Source of the DNA: Cinclus cinclus
Taxonomy: Eukaryota > Chordata > Aves > Passeriformes > Cinclidae
Reading direction: 5' to 3'
Assembly: GCF_963662255.1 (NCBI RefSeq)
Contig: NC_085074.1
Span: 1,488,001-1,552,000 of the forward strand
Length of the DNA: 64,000 nucleotides
The position numbers were made by a program, and so were the translations under genes. Positions 52,957 to 63,262 of the stretch are shown here, piece after piece. Below the pieces are notes generated by a model. It did not search any database and was not told the DNA's origin. It saw only the letters and a list, made by a program, of their open reading frames with translations. Every line of letters starts with the position of its first letter. Position 1 is the first letter of the stretch.

Positions 52957-53176
52957 CTGAATAGGATTGAATAATATTGAAGAATTTTGAATACCTGAAT
53001 AACATTGAATAATATTGTCGGGTATTGAATAATTGAATAGGATTGAATAATGTTGAAGAATATTGAATAACTGAAGAATATTGAAGAATACTGAATAATA
53101 TTGATCAGCTGAATAGGTTTGAATAGGATTGAATAATATTGAATGATACTGAATAACTGAATAATACTGAATGATG
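52957..53176. repeat. AT-rich decamer-like array (TTGAATAATA)n
   Basis: About 22 imperfect units around TTGAATAATA, with AGGATTGAATAATATTGAA and TGAATAACTGAATA variants in 5-bp multiples. The minus-strand frames at 52924-53229 read YSIFFNIIQ-like repeats as a by-product. Confidence 0.93.
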
Positions 53177-54455
53177 TTATCAATACCAAGAAAAGCAGAT
53201 TCACAGTAGATCTCCCGATCTGTTCCCATTTATGAATTTATGATTAAGGAGGCTCTTCCTTCTTTCCATCCCAGCATTCCCACTGGCTTTTGTGGAAGAG
53301 GGAGGAGAATGTCCCGCAGTTTTGGACAGGGAATTTCGTGTTTAACCTGCACAAACACCCAGCTGTAACACCAACTTCACCAGCCAGGAAAGAGCTGTTG
53401 GCACAAGGCACGGCACCTCCTCAGCCCATAAATAATCCCAAATGACTGGGATGGGGTTTTTTTCAGTCACGAGAAGTGGGGGGATGGTAATCCTGCACAA
53501 AGGGGGGTTTGCAGTGTGGGATTCTCTTGGTGGGTTTGCTCTGGTCCTTGGCACAGTTTGAGCTGCTCTAAACCCCTTTTCTCGCCTCCCACCAGCCTTT
53601 TCAGGGTGATCTCCAACACTCCTGGCTCAGAACATCCTGGGAAGAGGACAATCCCTTCTCTTCATACCCTGTCAGCAAGAGAGGAATTTGGTGGGGACAG
53701 AGGACAACAGGAGCAATCCCACACATGCCCTGATGGGATGGGATGGAGAATCCAGTTTTGGATTGGAATTGGAGAATCCAAGTTTTCCACCTGTTTTTTG
53801 CGGTCGTTTGACTCCATTCTCCAGTTCTGGGCTCCAGCCTCTCCACCACCAACAGCAGCAACAGGAGAAGGAGGCCCCTGGGGAGATGGGAATGGAGTTT
53901 AAAGCTGGGTTTTGTAAGTTTTGGAGGAATGGGAAGGGGAGGGAGCAGAAGGAAGGTATCATAGAGCCTCTCCCTAGATCCTGACATGGTCCCTGATCCC
54001 AGCAGAAGAAGAAGGATTTGATATAAATGCATGCACATATGTGATATGATATATGCACATAGATGCATTTCCACATGCATAGGAGGATGTGCATATTTTG
54101 GGGTGGGTGGGCTGTGCAGATTCATCTGAGGGGGAGGGAGCCATAAATATTTTTGGAGTCTATCTGTAGACATTTTGTAACCCATAAATCAGATTTTTGG
54201 TGACGCTCAGAGCAGCTGAATATTGGAGATAAATGCAACTTTCAGGCCATGATTTCTAAATCAAAACTGAGGGTTTTAAATTCACTGGCAGCTTTTATAA
54301 ATCAGTGGCCCAAGATGTAAAAGCCCAAGCACGGGGATGTGCAGAGTTTTAATTTCTCCTTGTAAATTGCAGTGGGAGGAGGTTGGAGAGAGTGAAAAAG
54401 GGAAAAGGGCTGTGGGGTTTGAATTTTTTTTTTTTGTAGAAACACTCAGAGAAGA
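53177..54455. other. Unassigned sequence, no gene seen
   Basis: A 194-codon minus frame (53601-54185) and a 140-codon minus frame in another register overlap a 128-codon plus frame. A patch of ATATGATATATGCACATA lies at 54035-54062 and a T run at 54425-54435. No domain is recognisable. Confidence 0.35.
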
Positions 54456-54743
54456 GCAGGAGAGCTGAAGAAGGACTTGGGACAAGGGATGGAGGGGCAG
54501 CACACAGGGAATGGCTTCCCATTGGAAAAGTGGAGATTGGGGTGGGATAATGGGATGGAATTCCTGGCTGTGAGGGTGGGGAGAAGCTGGGATGGAATTC
54601 CCAGAGGAGCTGTGGCTGCCCCTGGACCCCTGGGAGTATCCAAGGCCAGGTTGGGATAATCTGGGACAGTGGGAGGTGTCCCTGCCCATGGCACTGGAAG
54701 GGCTTTAAGGTTCCTTTCATCCAAACCATTCCAGGATTCCATA
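54456..54743 (+). mobile_element. CR1 LINE 3'-end copy, well preserved
   Basis: Forward copy: GACAAGGGATGGAGGGGC, GAATGGCTTCCCATTGG, AAAAGTGGAGATTGGGGTGG, GGAATTCCTGGCTGTGAGGG, GGAGCTGTGGCTGCCCCTGG, GGGAGGTGTCCCTGCCCATG and GGATTCCATA. It shares TTCCCATTGGAAAA and TGGAGATTGG variants with 62778-63262, marking the same subfamily. Confidence 0.94.
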
Positions 54744-55906
54744 ACATTTGCCCCTTCACAAGCCTAGCCTTGGGGCATTAAACATTCTCCATGTCTGGCC
54801 ATAGGTGAAAACATGGGATGAGAAGTCAGGAGCAGGAGATCTGAGGGACTGGTGGTTCTTTAAGGAAAAGCAAAGGGAATTTTCCCCACATTCCATTGGC
54901 AGGGTTAACTCAAGATGTTCCAGCTCTCTCTGCATCCTCTTGTCCCTTGTTTGCTTCCTCCAAACATTCCGGTGCTTGGCTTTTCCCTGCCAAAATCCAT
55001 CTTGGGGAGGGGAATTTTAAAGCAGCATCTGTGGATGTGTGGAGCAGGAATGTTTTAAAACACTTCCCTCGCTGCATCCTGGGACAGGATCTGCAGCCAG
55101 AAATGATGCAGAGTGGATTTCCAGGCTTGTCACAGAATGAGTGACAGGACTGGTGTCATTCCAGCTCCCCCAGTGGGTAATAAAGATGGGCTTCGCTAAT
55201 TCACTGGAGAAACCCAAAATGTGCTCGTAACTGTGGATTGGAGGAGTGGGGCTGGATTCCATCCCAAATCCCAAGTCCAGGTGGGAATGGTCACTCCAAC
55301 CCTCCCAGATCCAAGCAGGGCAGAGAGCTCAGCAAACTGCATAGACAACAGGACCCACTACAAATAAATTATTGATCATTTGGCACAAAAATATTTCCTA
55401 GGGGGAATTGCCTTGGCACAAGGGGTTGTCCAAGGAGAAATCCAGGAAGGCATTAAAATCCTAATTTTTGTGATCCCAATGTGCTCGGCTCTCACAATCC
55501 CAAACCAGCACAGGGAGCTACTTATAACCCCTGGGATTTCAGAGTGGAATTCCACAGACGCACAAATGAGTCCAGGCCAGAGCTGCTCGGAGCAGCCCAA
55601 ATCTAAGGAATTCAGCTGAGGAATCAAAGCATGGATCAAGGATCAGGCACAAGAAGTTGTAAGTTCTGATGGAAGATAATGTTTATAAATGTGTTTTACA
55701 TGTCAAACCACATTTGAATTCCCATATAAAACCAGAAACATTCCCTCCTTATTCCAGAGAGAATCATGTAAAATCAGCTTCGTCCAATAATTGAAATACT
55801 CCAAACTGCAAATGCATGGATGCAAATAATAAGAAAAACTGTTATAAAAATGATTTCCATTCATTTCTGCATCCTGCAGATGCTGCAGAGCTCTCCAGAC
55901 ATGGAA
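54744..55906. other. Unassigned sequence, no gene seen
   Basis: Opposed frames of 60-87 codons. No transposon recognised. AT-rich near 55680-55860. Confidence 0.4.
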
Positions 55907-55945
55907 TGGCAGAACCATGGAATGGTTTGGGCTGGAAATTTGGGA
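55907..55945 (-). mobile_element. CR1 LINE 3'-terminal scrap
   Basis: GCAGAACCATGGAATGGTT and TGGGCTGGAAATTTGGG give only the last ~40 bp of a reverse CR1. It is followed by a short direct repeat of TTTGGGAATA. Confidence 0.72.
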
Positions 55946-56490
55946 ATATTTGGGAATATCCAGTGTTCAGATTTTTGGCTCACTCCTGGATTTGGTGACC
56001 TTTGGAATGTCAGGGTGGAAAACCAAAGGGTTTTGCCCTTCAGTCTTTCACTGCAGACAACACTCACGGATTTTATATCAAATATTCCCAACTTTTATGC
56101 CCCTTTTCTATAAGGGAAACCAGAAGAGAAATCCATGACTATCAACTTTTTTATCCTAATTGATAAAATATCCTCTATCCTCCTGATAATTCAAATTCTG
56201 ACCTTGATTAACAGAACATTTTGGTACAAATCTGCTCCTTTTCATCTTATGAATGTTTATATTTTTCAAGTGTATTTGCTCTTGGACTCTGGGAGAGAAA
56301 AGAGTGGGAAAAACAGGGATTTCCCCTTCAAGGCAACCAAGCATCCAAGTCAGATATTTTGGTTTTGCAGGGTCTGTCCTCATGAATTAGTGGTAGAGCC
56401 TCTTCAAATTTGCTACTTGAACTTTAAAGGATGGAGATAAATGAAGACAGTGAGGGCTGGATTCCCAGTGGATCCTTTTCCCTGTGTTTA
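55946..56490. other. Unassigned sequence, no gene seen
   Basis: AT-rich at 56130-56270, no repeat or convincing frame. Confidence 0.4.
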
Positions 56491-56818
56491 GGATCACAGA
56501 ACCCTGTAATGATTTGGGTTGGGAGGAACCTTTAAGATCATCCCCATTCCAATTCCCTGCTCTGGCAGGGACAACTTCCACTATCCCAGGCTGCTCCAAG
56601 CCCTGTCCAACCTGACTTCAGACATTTCCAGGGATCCAGGGGCAGCTACAGCTTCCCTGGGAATTCCACCCCAGCCCTTCCCCACCTTCACAACGAGGAA
56701 TTCCTTCCCAATATCCCATCCATCCCTGCCCTTTGGTAGCTTGTACCCATTCCTCTTTTCCCATCTCTCCATCTCTTGTAAACAGTCTTTCTCCATCTTT
56801 GTTGGCTCCTTCAGGTAG
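56491..56818 (-). mobile_element. CR1 LINE copy, long
   Basis: Reverse copy: GGATCACAGAACCCTGTAAT, ATTTGGGTTGGGAGGAACC, CTCTGGCAGGGACAACTTCC, CTGCTCCAAGCCCTGTCC, AGCTACAGCTTCCCTGGG, GAGGAATTCCTTCCCAATAT and, at its inner end, CTCTTGTAAACAGTCTTTCTC and GTTGGCTCCTTCAGGTAG. That inner variant is not shared with the other long copies. Confidence 0.92.
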
Positions 56819-56884
56819 ATGATCCATGAAACAAAGGATTATTTCCCCCAAAATTAAATCCTGAACAAGGGATGCACGGAGGCT

Positions 56885-57082
56885 GTGACAATCATGAAGA
56901 CAGGGGAGCGATGCCAGGAATCCTCTGAGGATGAGGAGGAAGCTCACTCTGGATCAGCCGAGGCGCCTTCAGGTGACCTGGCTGAGCTGAGTCTGCTCAG
57001 CACCGTGGGATCATCTTTTCCCAACCTTCCTGCTATAAATTCTGAGCAGGACACAAAAACCAGAGGAGCTGTTCCTGCCTAG
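56885..57082 (+). other. Candidate short acidic open frame, unassigned
   Basis: A 65-codon frame begins MTIMKTGERCQ and reads through ESSEDEEEAHSGSAEAP and SGDLAELSLLST before a TAG stop. Unlike most frames here it is strongly acidic and low in the Pro/Ser/Trp mix typical of CR1 shadows. I do not recognise it. It could be a decayed piece of a transposon or retrocopy or simple chance. I see no Kozak context worth noting and no splice sites. Confidence 0.2.
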
Positions 57083-57185
57083 GCAGCATCTGGCACCTTC
57101 CAAGGGGCTGTGGGAGCAGCTGCTGGCACACGAGTGCCAGAACTTCTCAAGTGGCTCCACCTGTGTGACAGCAGCTGGCATCATT

Positions 57186-57455
57186 CCCATTCCTCCCGTC
57201 CTTTCCAACCCTCCCGTCCTTCCCATCCACTCCTGTCCTTCCCATCCCTCCCCTCCCCTCCCCTCCCCTCCTGTCCTTCCCCTCCCCTCCCCTCCCCTCC
57301 CCTCCCCTCCCCTCCCCTCCCCTCCCCTCCCCTCCCCTCCCCTCCCCTCCCCTCCCCTCCCCTCCCCTCCCCTCCCCTCCCCTCCCCTCCCCTCCCCTCC
57401 TCTCCCCTCCCCTCCCCTCCCCTCCCCTCCCCTCCCCTCCTTCCCATCCTCCCCA
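57186..57455. repeat. (CCCCT)n array with imperfect CCCGTCCTTC edge
   Basis: A pentanucleotide CCTCC/CCCCT array of about 200 bp (57240-57440), essentially perfect from 57282 to 57400, with one C-to-T change at 57401. The left edge 57186-57240 is a CCCGTCCTTCCCATCC-type degenerate lead-in. Frames reading PSPPLPSPPLP or GRGGEGRGG are artefacts. Confidence 0.97.
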
Positions 57456-57644
57456 TCCAGCTGTGGCCTCCAAGGATCCTTCTGTGCACCCTTCCCACCT
57501 CTGCGTAGGACCCCACACAGAGGTCTGGGAAGCTGAGGAGGACATGGAGGATTTCCCCACTAAAACCAGGAGTCTCCTTGGTCTGTGGGTGCTGTTCCAG
57601 ACGAGCATCTCCCAGGATCACCTTCTCCTTTCAGGGCTGTATGA

Positions 57645-57697
57645 ATGGCTGGGATTGATGGTTTTGGAGGCCTTTTCCAACCTAAATTATTCCATGA
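57645..57697 (+). mobile_element. CR1 LINE 3'-terminal scrap
   Basis: GGCTGGGATTGATGGTTTTG, GAGGCCTTTTCCAACC and TAAATTATTCCATGAG form a forward CR1 end of the CTTTTCCAACC subfamily. Confidence 0.72.
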
Positions 57698-58973
57698 GTT
57701 TCTCTGCTGCCTCTGAAATCCACCTTTCACCTGTGATGGGAGCACCACTGATGAGTCCTCCATGGGAGCTGCCCATGTTGGAATTTTGGCTTCCCATTCC
57801 CAGCCTGCTATCCCATGGGTTAAACACTCACTGGAGATCAGTTCTGACCTAAACTCAGGCTCAAATGGGTTCATATTTACCATAATTCCTCTTTTTTTTT
57901 TGGATAAACCCTCGCATCGTTTCACAACTCTGCCGCGTTTTTCATCCCTAGACAATCCCAAGGGACAAAAAAGACCGTGCCAATACTTTTCCAAGCCAAC
58001 CTCACCTTCAGATTTTCTTGGACAGATATTGGCATGGTCCCTATTAGCAGGGTTCTGCTGTTAAGTTCTTCATTAACTTTATTATTATAATCTCCACCTT
58101 ATTTGCATTGGGTGAGGAAACCCTGATGTGCATGATCAGGCAAGCCCTGACTCCCTGACAGAACCAGCAAGGCAGGAGCTGGGGAAAATCAGGGAAGTCC
58201 TTCCCTGCCACCCACTCCAGGGCAGCATCCGTCCCGCCCATCACGGCATTGGGGTGGCTGGAATTGGGTATGGAACACCTGCAAACCCCAAAACTCCTCC
58301 TGTTTTCCTCCTCAGCAGAGCTTTTCAAGCATGAGGAATTATTTTGGCTGGGCTGGCATGGAGCCCATCAGAGCTGCCCATCAGAGCTGCTCGTTCCTGA
58401 GAGCCTCTGGAGAACACTCCCGATTTTTCCATGTCTCTGTGGGGCTGAGGTGCCTCTTCCCAGCCCTATGGATGGTGCTTTCCCACAAAACAACTTCCCC
58501 ACTGCAAAATGGGAAGGGGTCTGCTCATTAAATCCCATTGACAATGGTTCCTGGTGGGGAGGGAGCTGCTACGTGTGTCCCAGGGTTTTAAAAGCATCCT
58601 GGTGTTTCCAGGATTTTTTTTCCACACTATTTTCTCTCTGGATCCCATTGAACACATCGAGGGAATGCGTTTGCTCTGACATCAAGTTGTACGGATCAGG
58701 TTTTCCTAAAGGACTCTGACTGTGGGTTGTATCCTTTACTTCCATGCTTTTGAATGGGAGGAGATGCTCCTGGGTTTGAAGAGCTCCCAGCCTAAAGGCA
58801 TGGAAAGAGGAGAAAATATCTAAAATTAATAAATAAAAGGTTGGGGGAGAAGTGCAAGTGGACAATAGGGAGCTGTTCCCAGTGTCACAGGCACAGCCAA
58901 TGATTCCACCATCATTTGCACCCGGAGCCTTCCCACACCCTGAGCTCTCTCCCAGAGAGCCAGGCTTCATCGG
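57698..58973. other. Unassigned sequence, no gene seen
   Basis: A T run is at 57892-57901. A 156-codon plus frame (58249-58719) overlaps a 133-codon minus frame. Neither is recognisable. Confidence 0.35.
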
Positions 58974-59223
58974 GGAATCATGGAATGGTTTGGGTGGGAA
59001 AAGACCTTAAAACTCATCTCAGTGCTACCCCCTGCCATGGGCAGAGACACCTCCCACTGCCCCAGGCTGCTCCAAGCCCTGTCCAGCCAGACCTGTTACA
59101 CTTCTAGGGATTCAGGACAGACACAGCTTCTCTGGGAATTCCATTCCAGCCCCTCACCACCCTCACAGGGAGGAATTCCTTCCCGATATCCCATCTTAAC
59201 CCTGCCCTCTGGCAGTGGGAAGG
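58974..59223 (-). mobile_element. CR1 LINE 3'-end copy, well preserved
   Basis: Reverse copy: GAATCATGGAATGGTTTGGG, TGCCATGGGCAGAGACACC, CCCAGGCTGCTCCAAGCCC, CACAGCTTCTCTGGGAATTCC, CACAGGGAGGAATTCCTTCCC and CCTGCCCTCTGGCAGTGGG. Confidence 0.94.
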
Positions 59224-59441
59224 ACCTGGAGCTTTGATCCTTCTCCAAACTGTAAAACTTTCACATCATTTGAATTCCACTGTTCTGGATCATTTTTTGA
59301 AGTCCTTAGGAGGAGAAGGGCAGTGTCTTGGGTACTACCAAAGGCAGTGAGAAAATCACTCCTGGTGTGTCCTGTTCCCCCAAAATTTCAATTTCCCCAT
59401 CCAATCTTTGGTAATTCTTGCATCTAAAATGCGATTTTTGA

Positions 59442-59470
59442 GAATCATGGGATCCTGGAGTGGTTTGGAA
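59442..59470 (-). mobile_element. CR1 LINE 3'-terminal scrap
   Basis: GAATCATGGGATCCTGGAG and TGGTTTGG are the terminal ~28 bp of a reverse CR1, 30 bp before another reverse copy. They may be one copy with an inserted or duplicated end. Confidence 0.55.
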
Positions 59471-59499
59471 TGTTCCTAAGCAGAGAGATTGGTACTAGA

Positions 59500-59668
59500 T
59501 CATGGAATCCTGGAACGGCTTAGGTTGGGAGGGACCTTAAATCCCATCCAGTGGGACCTTAAATCCCACTTGCCATGGGAAGGGACACCTCCCACTGTCC
59601 CAGGGTACTCCAACCCCTGTCCAACCTGGCCTTGGACATTTCCAAGGGTCCAGGAGCAGCCACAGTGA
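59500..59668 (-). mobile_element. CR1 LINE 3'-end fragment with a 22-bp duplication
   Basis: Reverse copy: TCATGGAATCCTGGAACGGC, TTAGGTTGGGAGGGACC, CTTGCCATGGGAAGGGACACC, CTTGGACATTTCCAAGGGTC. The string GGGACCTTAAATCCCA occurs at 59531 and again at 59553, a 22-bp tandem duplication inside the element. Confidence 0.9.
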
Positions 59669-62258
59669 GAGGAGAAGAAGGAAGGAGGATGAGTGGATTT
59701 TTAGGGGGTCTTTGCGGTGAGAACAAAATTATTTCTGGAGAAAATGAGCTGCTGGGAAAGGACTGGGGAGGGCATGGACCAGGCAGAGCCTGAGACACGA
59801 CAGCAAAGCAGCACCAAGCACTGAAGATCTTTTAAAACCAGGACTTCTAAAAGTCCCCTGGGTACCCACAGCCCAGAGTTGGAGGGCTCATCATGTTGGA
59901 CAGGGCTTTAATTCCATGATAACAGAATTAAATCAACGTTCCTCTGCTGATGCCATTCGCTCCGATGAGGAGCTGAATCAGCAGGGAGAGCATGGATGAG
60001 ACGTGGAATGTGAAAATTGCCTTTTCCAAGCACCAAACAATGGGAACCCTCCCAGCTAAACAGAGGATAAGTCAGGAAAATCTCATCCTGGGCAGTGCTG
60101 GCTCCATTCTAGGTAGAGCACCTGAGTTTTCAGTTAATAAAGGGCAGGAGATAACTGCTCCTGTTACAAATAATTGCCAGGAAAAAGAATGGATCAGGGT
60201 AAGAAAATACAGGGCCCATAAAAGCTCTCGTTAACATTCTTTCTCCGTGCTTATCATCAATTTTATACAGGGTTAAATATATTTTCTGGTGAGTACCACA
60301 GCAAGGCTGAGGATTAAAGAGGATAATGTACAATGTGATTTATGAAGTTTTAATGGAAAATCCCCATGGGTTGTGTATAAATCTTATTTATAGCTTTAAA
60401 AGTATGTAATATACTTATTGTATATTTTAAAAACTGTGGGAGTGCAGTCCCTGTCATAGTTAATCCATTAAAAAAAGCAACTCCTGAGGGGCTCCTGGGG
60501 ATAAAGTGTTGGATTTTTCAGAGACTCTCCATGAGTTCAGCAGGAAATGTCCAACATGATTTGGTTACTGGGGGGGAAAAGGGGAATCAAAGAACCCAGA
60601 CTGGCTGGGAGGAAGGGCCAGGCTGGGTTAGGAGTGAGCTGGGACCATCTGGATCCAGGGGATGTGTGGGGGAATTAAACAACTCAGGGGTCCCAGTCTG
60701 ATGCCTGGGCTGTGTAATCCCTGCCTGAGGCTTGGACTAAGCAGCAGCTTTGGGTTTAGGTGAGAGGAGCCACCACGGGGCTTCGAATGTCACCTGCCAG
60801 GAGGGACATTCTCCTGGGTCACCTTCAACGGACCCACGGAGCCCAGCAGCTCTGTCTGGGGAGGAAAATAAGATCTTGTCCACCCGTTCTTGTGGACTTG
60901 CTTACTCTTATCCTTCTGAAAACACTGATTCCCCCCCCCCCCCCCAAATATTACAGATTATTTTCCAACAATTCAGGATAGAACCTGATGGACTGTGTGC
61001 TTTAGACATAGAGGAAAAACCCTGATTTTATATATTTTTTTTCCTCTCCCTGAAAAAAACTCCTTCATAGCCAGCAATGCAGAAAAGCCATGAAAAGGAT
61101 GAACCAACACATTTTCTGCTTCAGGCCACCCAGGTTTGTTTTTTTCCATGGGGAATGTTCAGCCTTTGGGTGTCAGCCCCAAATATTCCCATAGTTCTTA
61201 ATGAAGAAGCGAGATTATCTCTTGCAAGATTAAAATCAGGCTTTATGAAAGATCCTGATATGCTGTGGGAGGCTGTCTTGGGTTAGTTTTAATATAGTGA
61301 AAAATTCCCAGGCTCTGGGCAGGGACACAAAGTCCCTGATCTCATCTGAGTCAGGTAGAGGGGATTGAAGAGTTGGGGGCTGAAAGTTAATTTTCCTTTT
61401 TTAAATTTTTTTTTTAAATTCTTTTTTGTTTTGTTTTGTTTTCCTTGCAGTTTCTTAGAAGGATGCTGATAGATGGGAATTCCTAGATGAGACAATTGGA
61501 GTCGATGATTCATTCCTGAAGTGCCAAAATGAGCCAGCACAGAGCTTGGATGAGAACAATGCATGAAATCAGATTTTTTTTTTAAAGGATATTTCAACAG
61601 AAACAATGATTTCTTCTCTCCTAACCCACTCAGATTTTTTTCTAATTATATCCTGTGGCTCAACATCTTTGCTTTTAATAACAACGTGACGAGTTCAGAG
61701 GTATTTCAGCCTACCCAGGGAATCAAAGACAAGCAGGGGCTGGATGTGCTCACCTTTTCCATGCGCCAGGCTGGATCACTCAGGGAACAGGGAATATTGC
61801 TGTTCTCACACTTCACATCCAGCCAAGGGCTGAATTTCTGTTCCAACAAAGCAACACAGGGATACAGAGGAGGATTCACTGCTGTGGGAATGAGAAAGCA
61901 AAGAGCACCCTCAGAAAGTGTATTTTGGTGAAATCCGTAATTTCCATAGAATTGGAATAAATCTGGTCCTCATGGAGTAGAGGCAGAGCTGGAAGAACCC
62001 CTAGGAGAAACACACATGAGGAGAGACATCCTCCACTGGGACTGACCTCCAGGAGTGAGGAGATAAAGGGAATGAGAACACCTCAAATCCCAGAGGAACA
62101 TGAGCTTTCCCAGCCTGTTGAGCTGCATTTTATGGAGTTATCACGGAGCGTTATCACGGAGCGTTATCACTGCCTTTATCACTTCGACACTCGTGTTTCC
62201 CAGGACAGGACTCTGATCCAGCCCTGCCTTCTCCCTTCCCAGTTCACATCTCCAGATT
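59669..62258. other. Longest repeat-poor stretch, no gene seen
   Basis: A 15-base C run lies at 60931-60945, and A/T-rich tracts at 60390-60440 and 61385-61440. The part 60110-60480 is AT-rich and free of recognisable repeats and is flagged as possible conserved noncoding DNA. Frames of 105-122 codons at 61289-61931 have no recognisable motif. Confidence 0.35.
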
Positions 62259-62354
62259 TATCTCATCTCATCTCATCTCATCTCATCTCATCTCATCTCA
62301 TCTCATCTCATCTCATCTCATCTCATCTCATCTCATCTCATCTCATCTCATCTC
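62259..62354. repeat. Perfect (TCTCA)n array, about 19 units
   Basis: An uninterrupted TCTCA pentanucleotide array. It is the third large pentanucleotide array in the window, after 29.5 and 57.3 kb. Confidence 0.98.
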
Positions 62355-62449
62355 TTTCACACCCAGGTCCCTGCAATAAAACCCCCCTGGTGATAGTGCC
62401 AAGGTCTGGAACATCCGATGGGATTCCCATCTTAGGAAATGGGCTGGAA

Positions 62450-62572
62450 TTTCCTCACACTGGATGGAACTACCCCACATTGAATGGAATTGATCCCCAC
62501 ATTGGATGGAATTGGCCCACATTGGATAGAATTGCCCCACCCTAGATGGAATTGTCCCACATTGGATGGGGC
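62450..62572. repeat. ~20-bp minisatellite, 5-6 copies
   Basis: Units resembling CCCCACATTGGATGGAATTG, with spacings of 20-22 bp from about 62461 to 62570. It lies about 100 bp after the TCTCA array. Confidence 0.9.
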
Positions 62573-62777
62573 GTGGACCAAGGCGGGTGGCACAAGGTGT
62601 TTTCTTCAATGTCGCTTCCAACCCAAAACCATTCTCCCGCTCTGCTTTCCTCCTTCTGCCAATAAATCAGGGCCCCACTGAGTGACTGAAGGAATTCTCA
62701 TGGAGTTATTCCCTCTCTGAAGAAATGCTCCAGCTCTTTCTGGACCCTTTCTTCCATGAGCTTTCATGCCCCTGTGT

Positions 62778-63262
62778 CAGTTTTGTCAATGGCACCAAGC
62801 TCTGGGGTGCGATCGCTGTGCTGGAGGGAAGGGATGTGAGTATGATCCATGGGATGGGGCCACTCTGCTCTGGAGCCAGGCTGGGAGAGCTGGGATTGTT
62901 CAGCCTGGAGAAGGGAAGGCTCCAGGGAGAGCTCAGAGCCCCTTCCAGGGTCTAAAGGGCTTCAGGAGAGCTGGAGAGGGACTGGGGACAAGGGATGGAG
63001 GGACAGGACACAGGGAATAGCTTCCCATTGGAAAAAATGGAGATTGGAGTGGGATACTGGGATGGAATTCCTGGCTGTGAGGGTGGGGAGAGGCTGGGAT
63101 GGAATTCCCAGAGGAACTGTGGTTGCCCCTGGATCCCTGGGAGTGTCCAAAGCCAGTTTGGAGCACCTGGGGTAGTGGGAGGTGTCCCTGTCCATGGCAG
63201 GGGAGTGGAACAAGATGATCTTTAGGGTTCCTCCCACACAAACCATTGTATGATATTATGAT
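62778..63262 (+). mobile_element. Longest CR1 LINE copy, includes ORF2 remnant and 3' UTR
   Basis: Forward copy. The first ~60 bp translates as SFVNGTKLWGAIAVLEGRD, matching the CR1 reverse-transcriptase segment that normally contains the FADD box (KFADDTKLWGAVDALEGRD-like). Here the first aspartate of the catalytic pair is asparagine and the second is glycine, so it is dead. Then follow GGAGCCAGGCTGGGAGAGC, GGGACTGGGGACAAGGGATG, TTCCCATTGGAAAAAATGG, GGAACTGTGGTTGCCCCTGG, GGGAGGTGTCCCTGTCC and a terminal CCATTGTATGATATTATGAT. Confidence 0.92.

Noticed and set aside
57110..57621. 123-153-codon frames on both strands (Pro/Leu/Ser- and Gly/Arg/Glu-rich)
   Set aside because: They read through the CCCCT array, and every register is open because the unit contains no stop.
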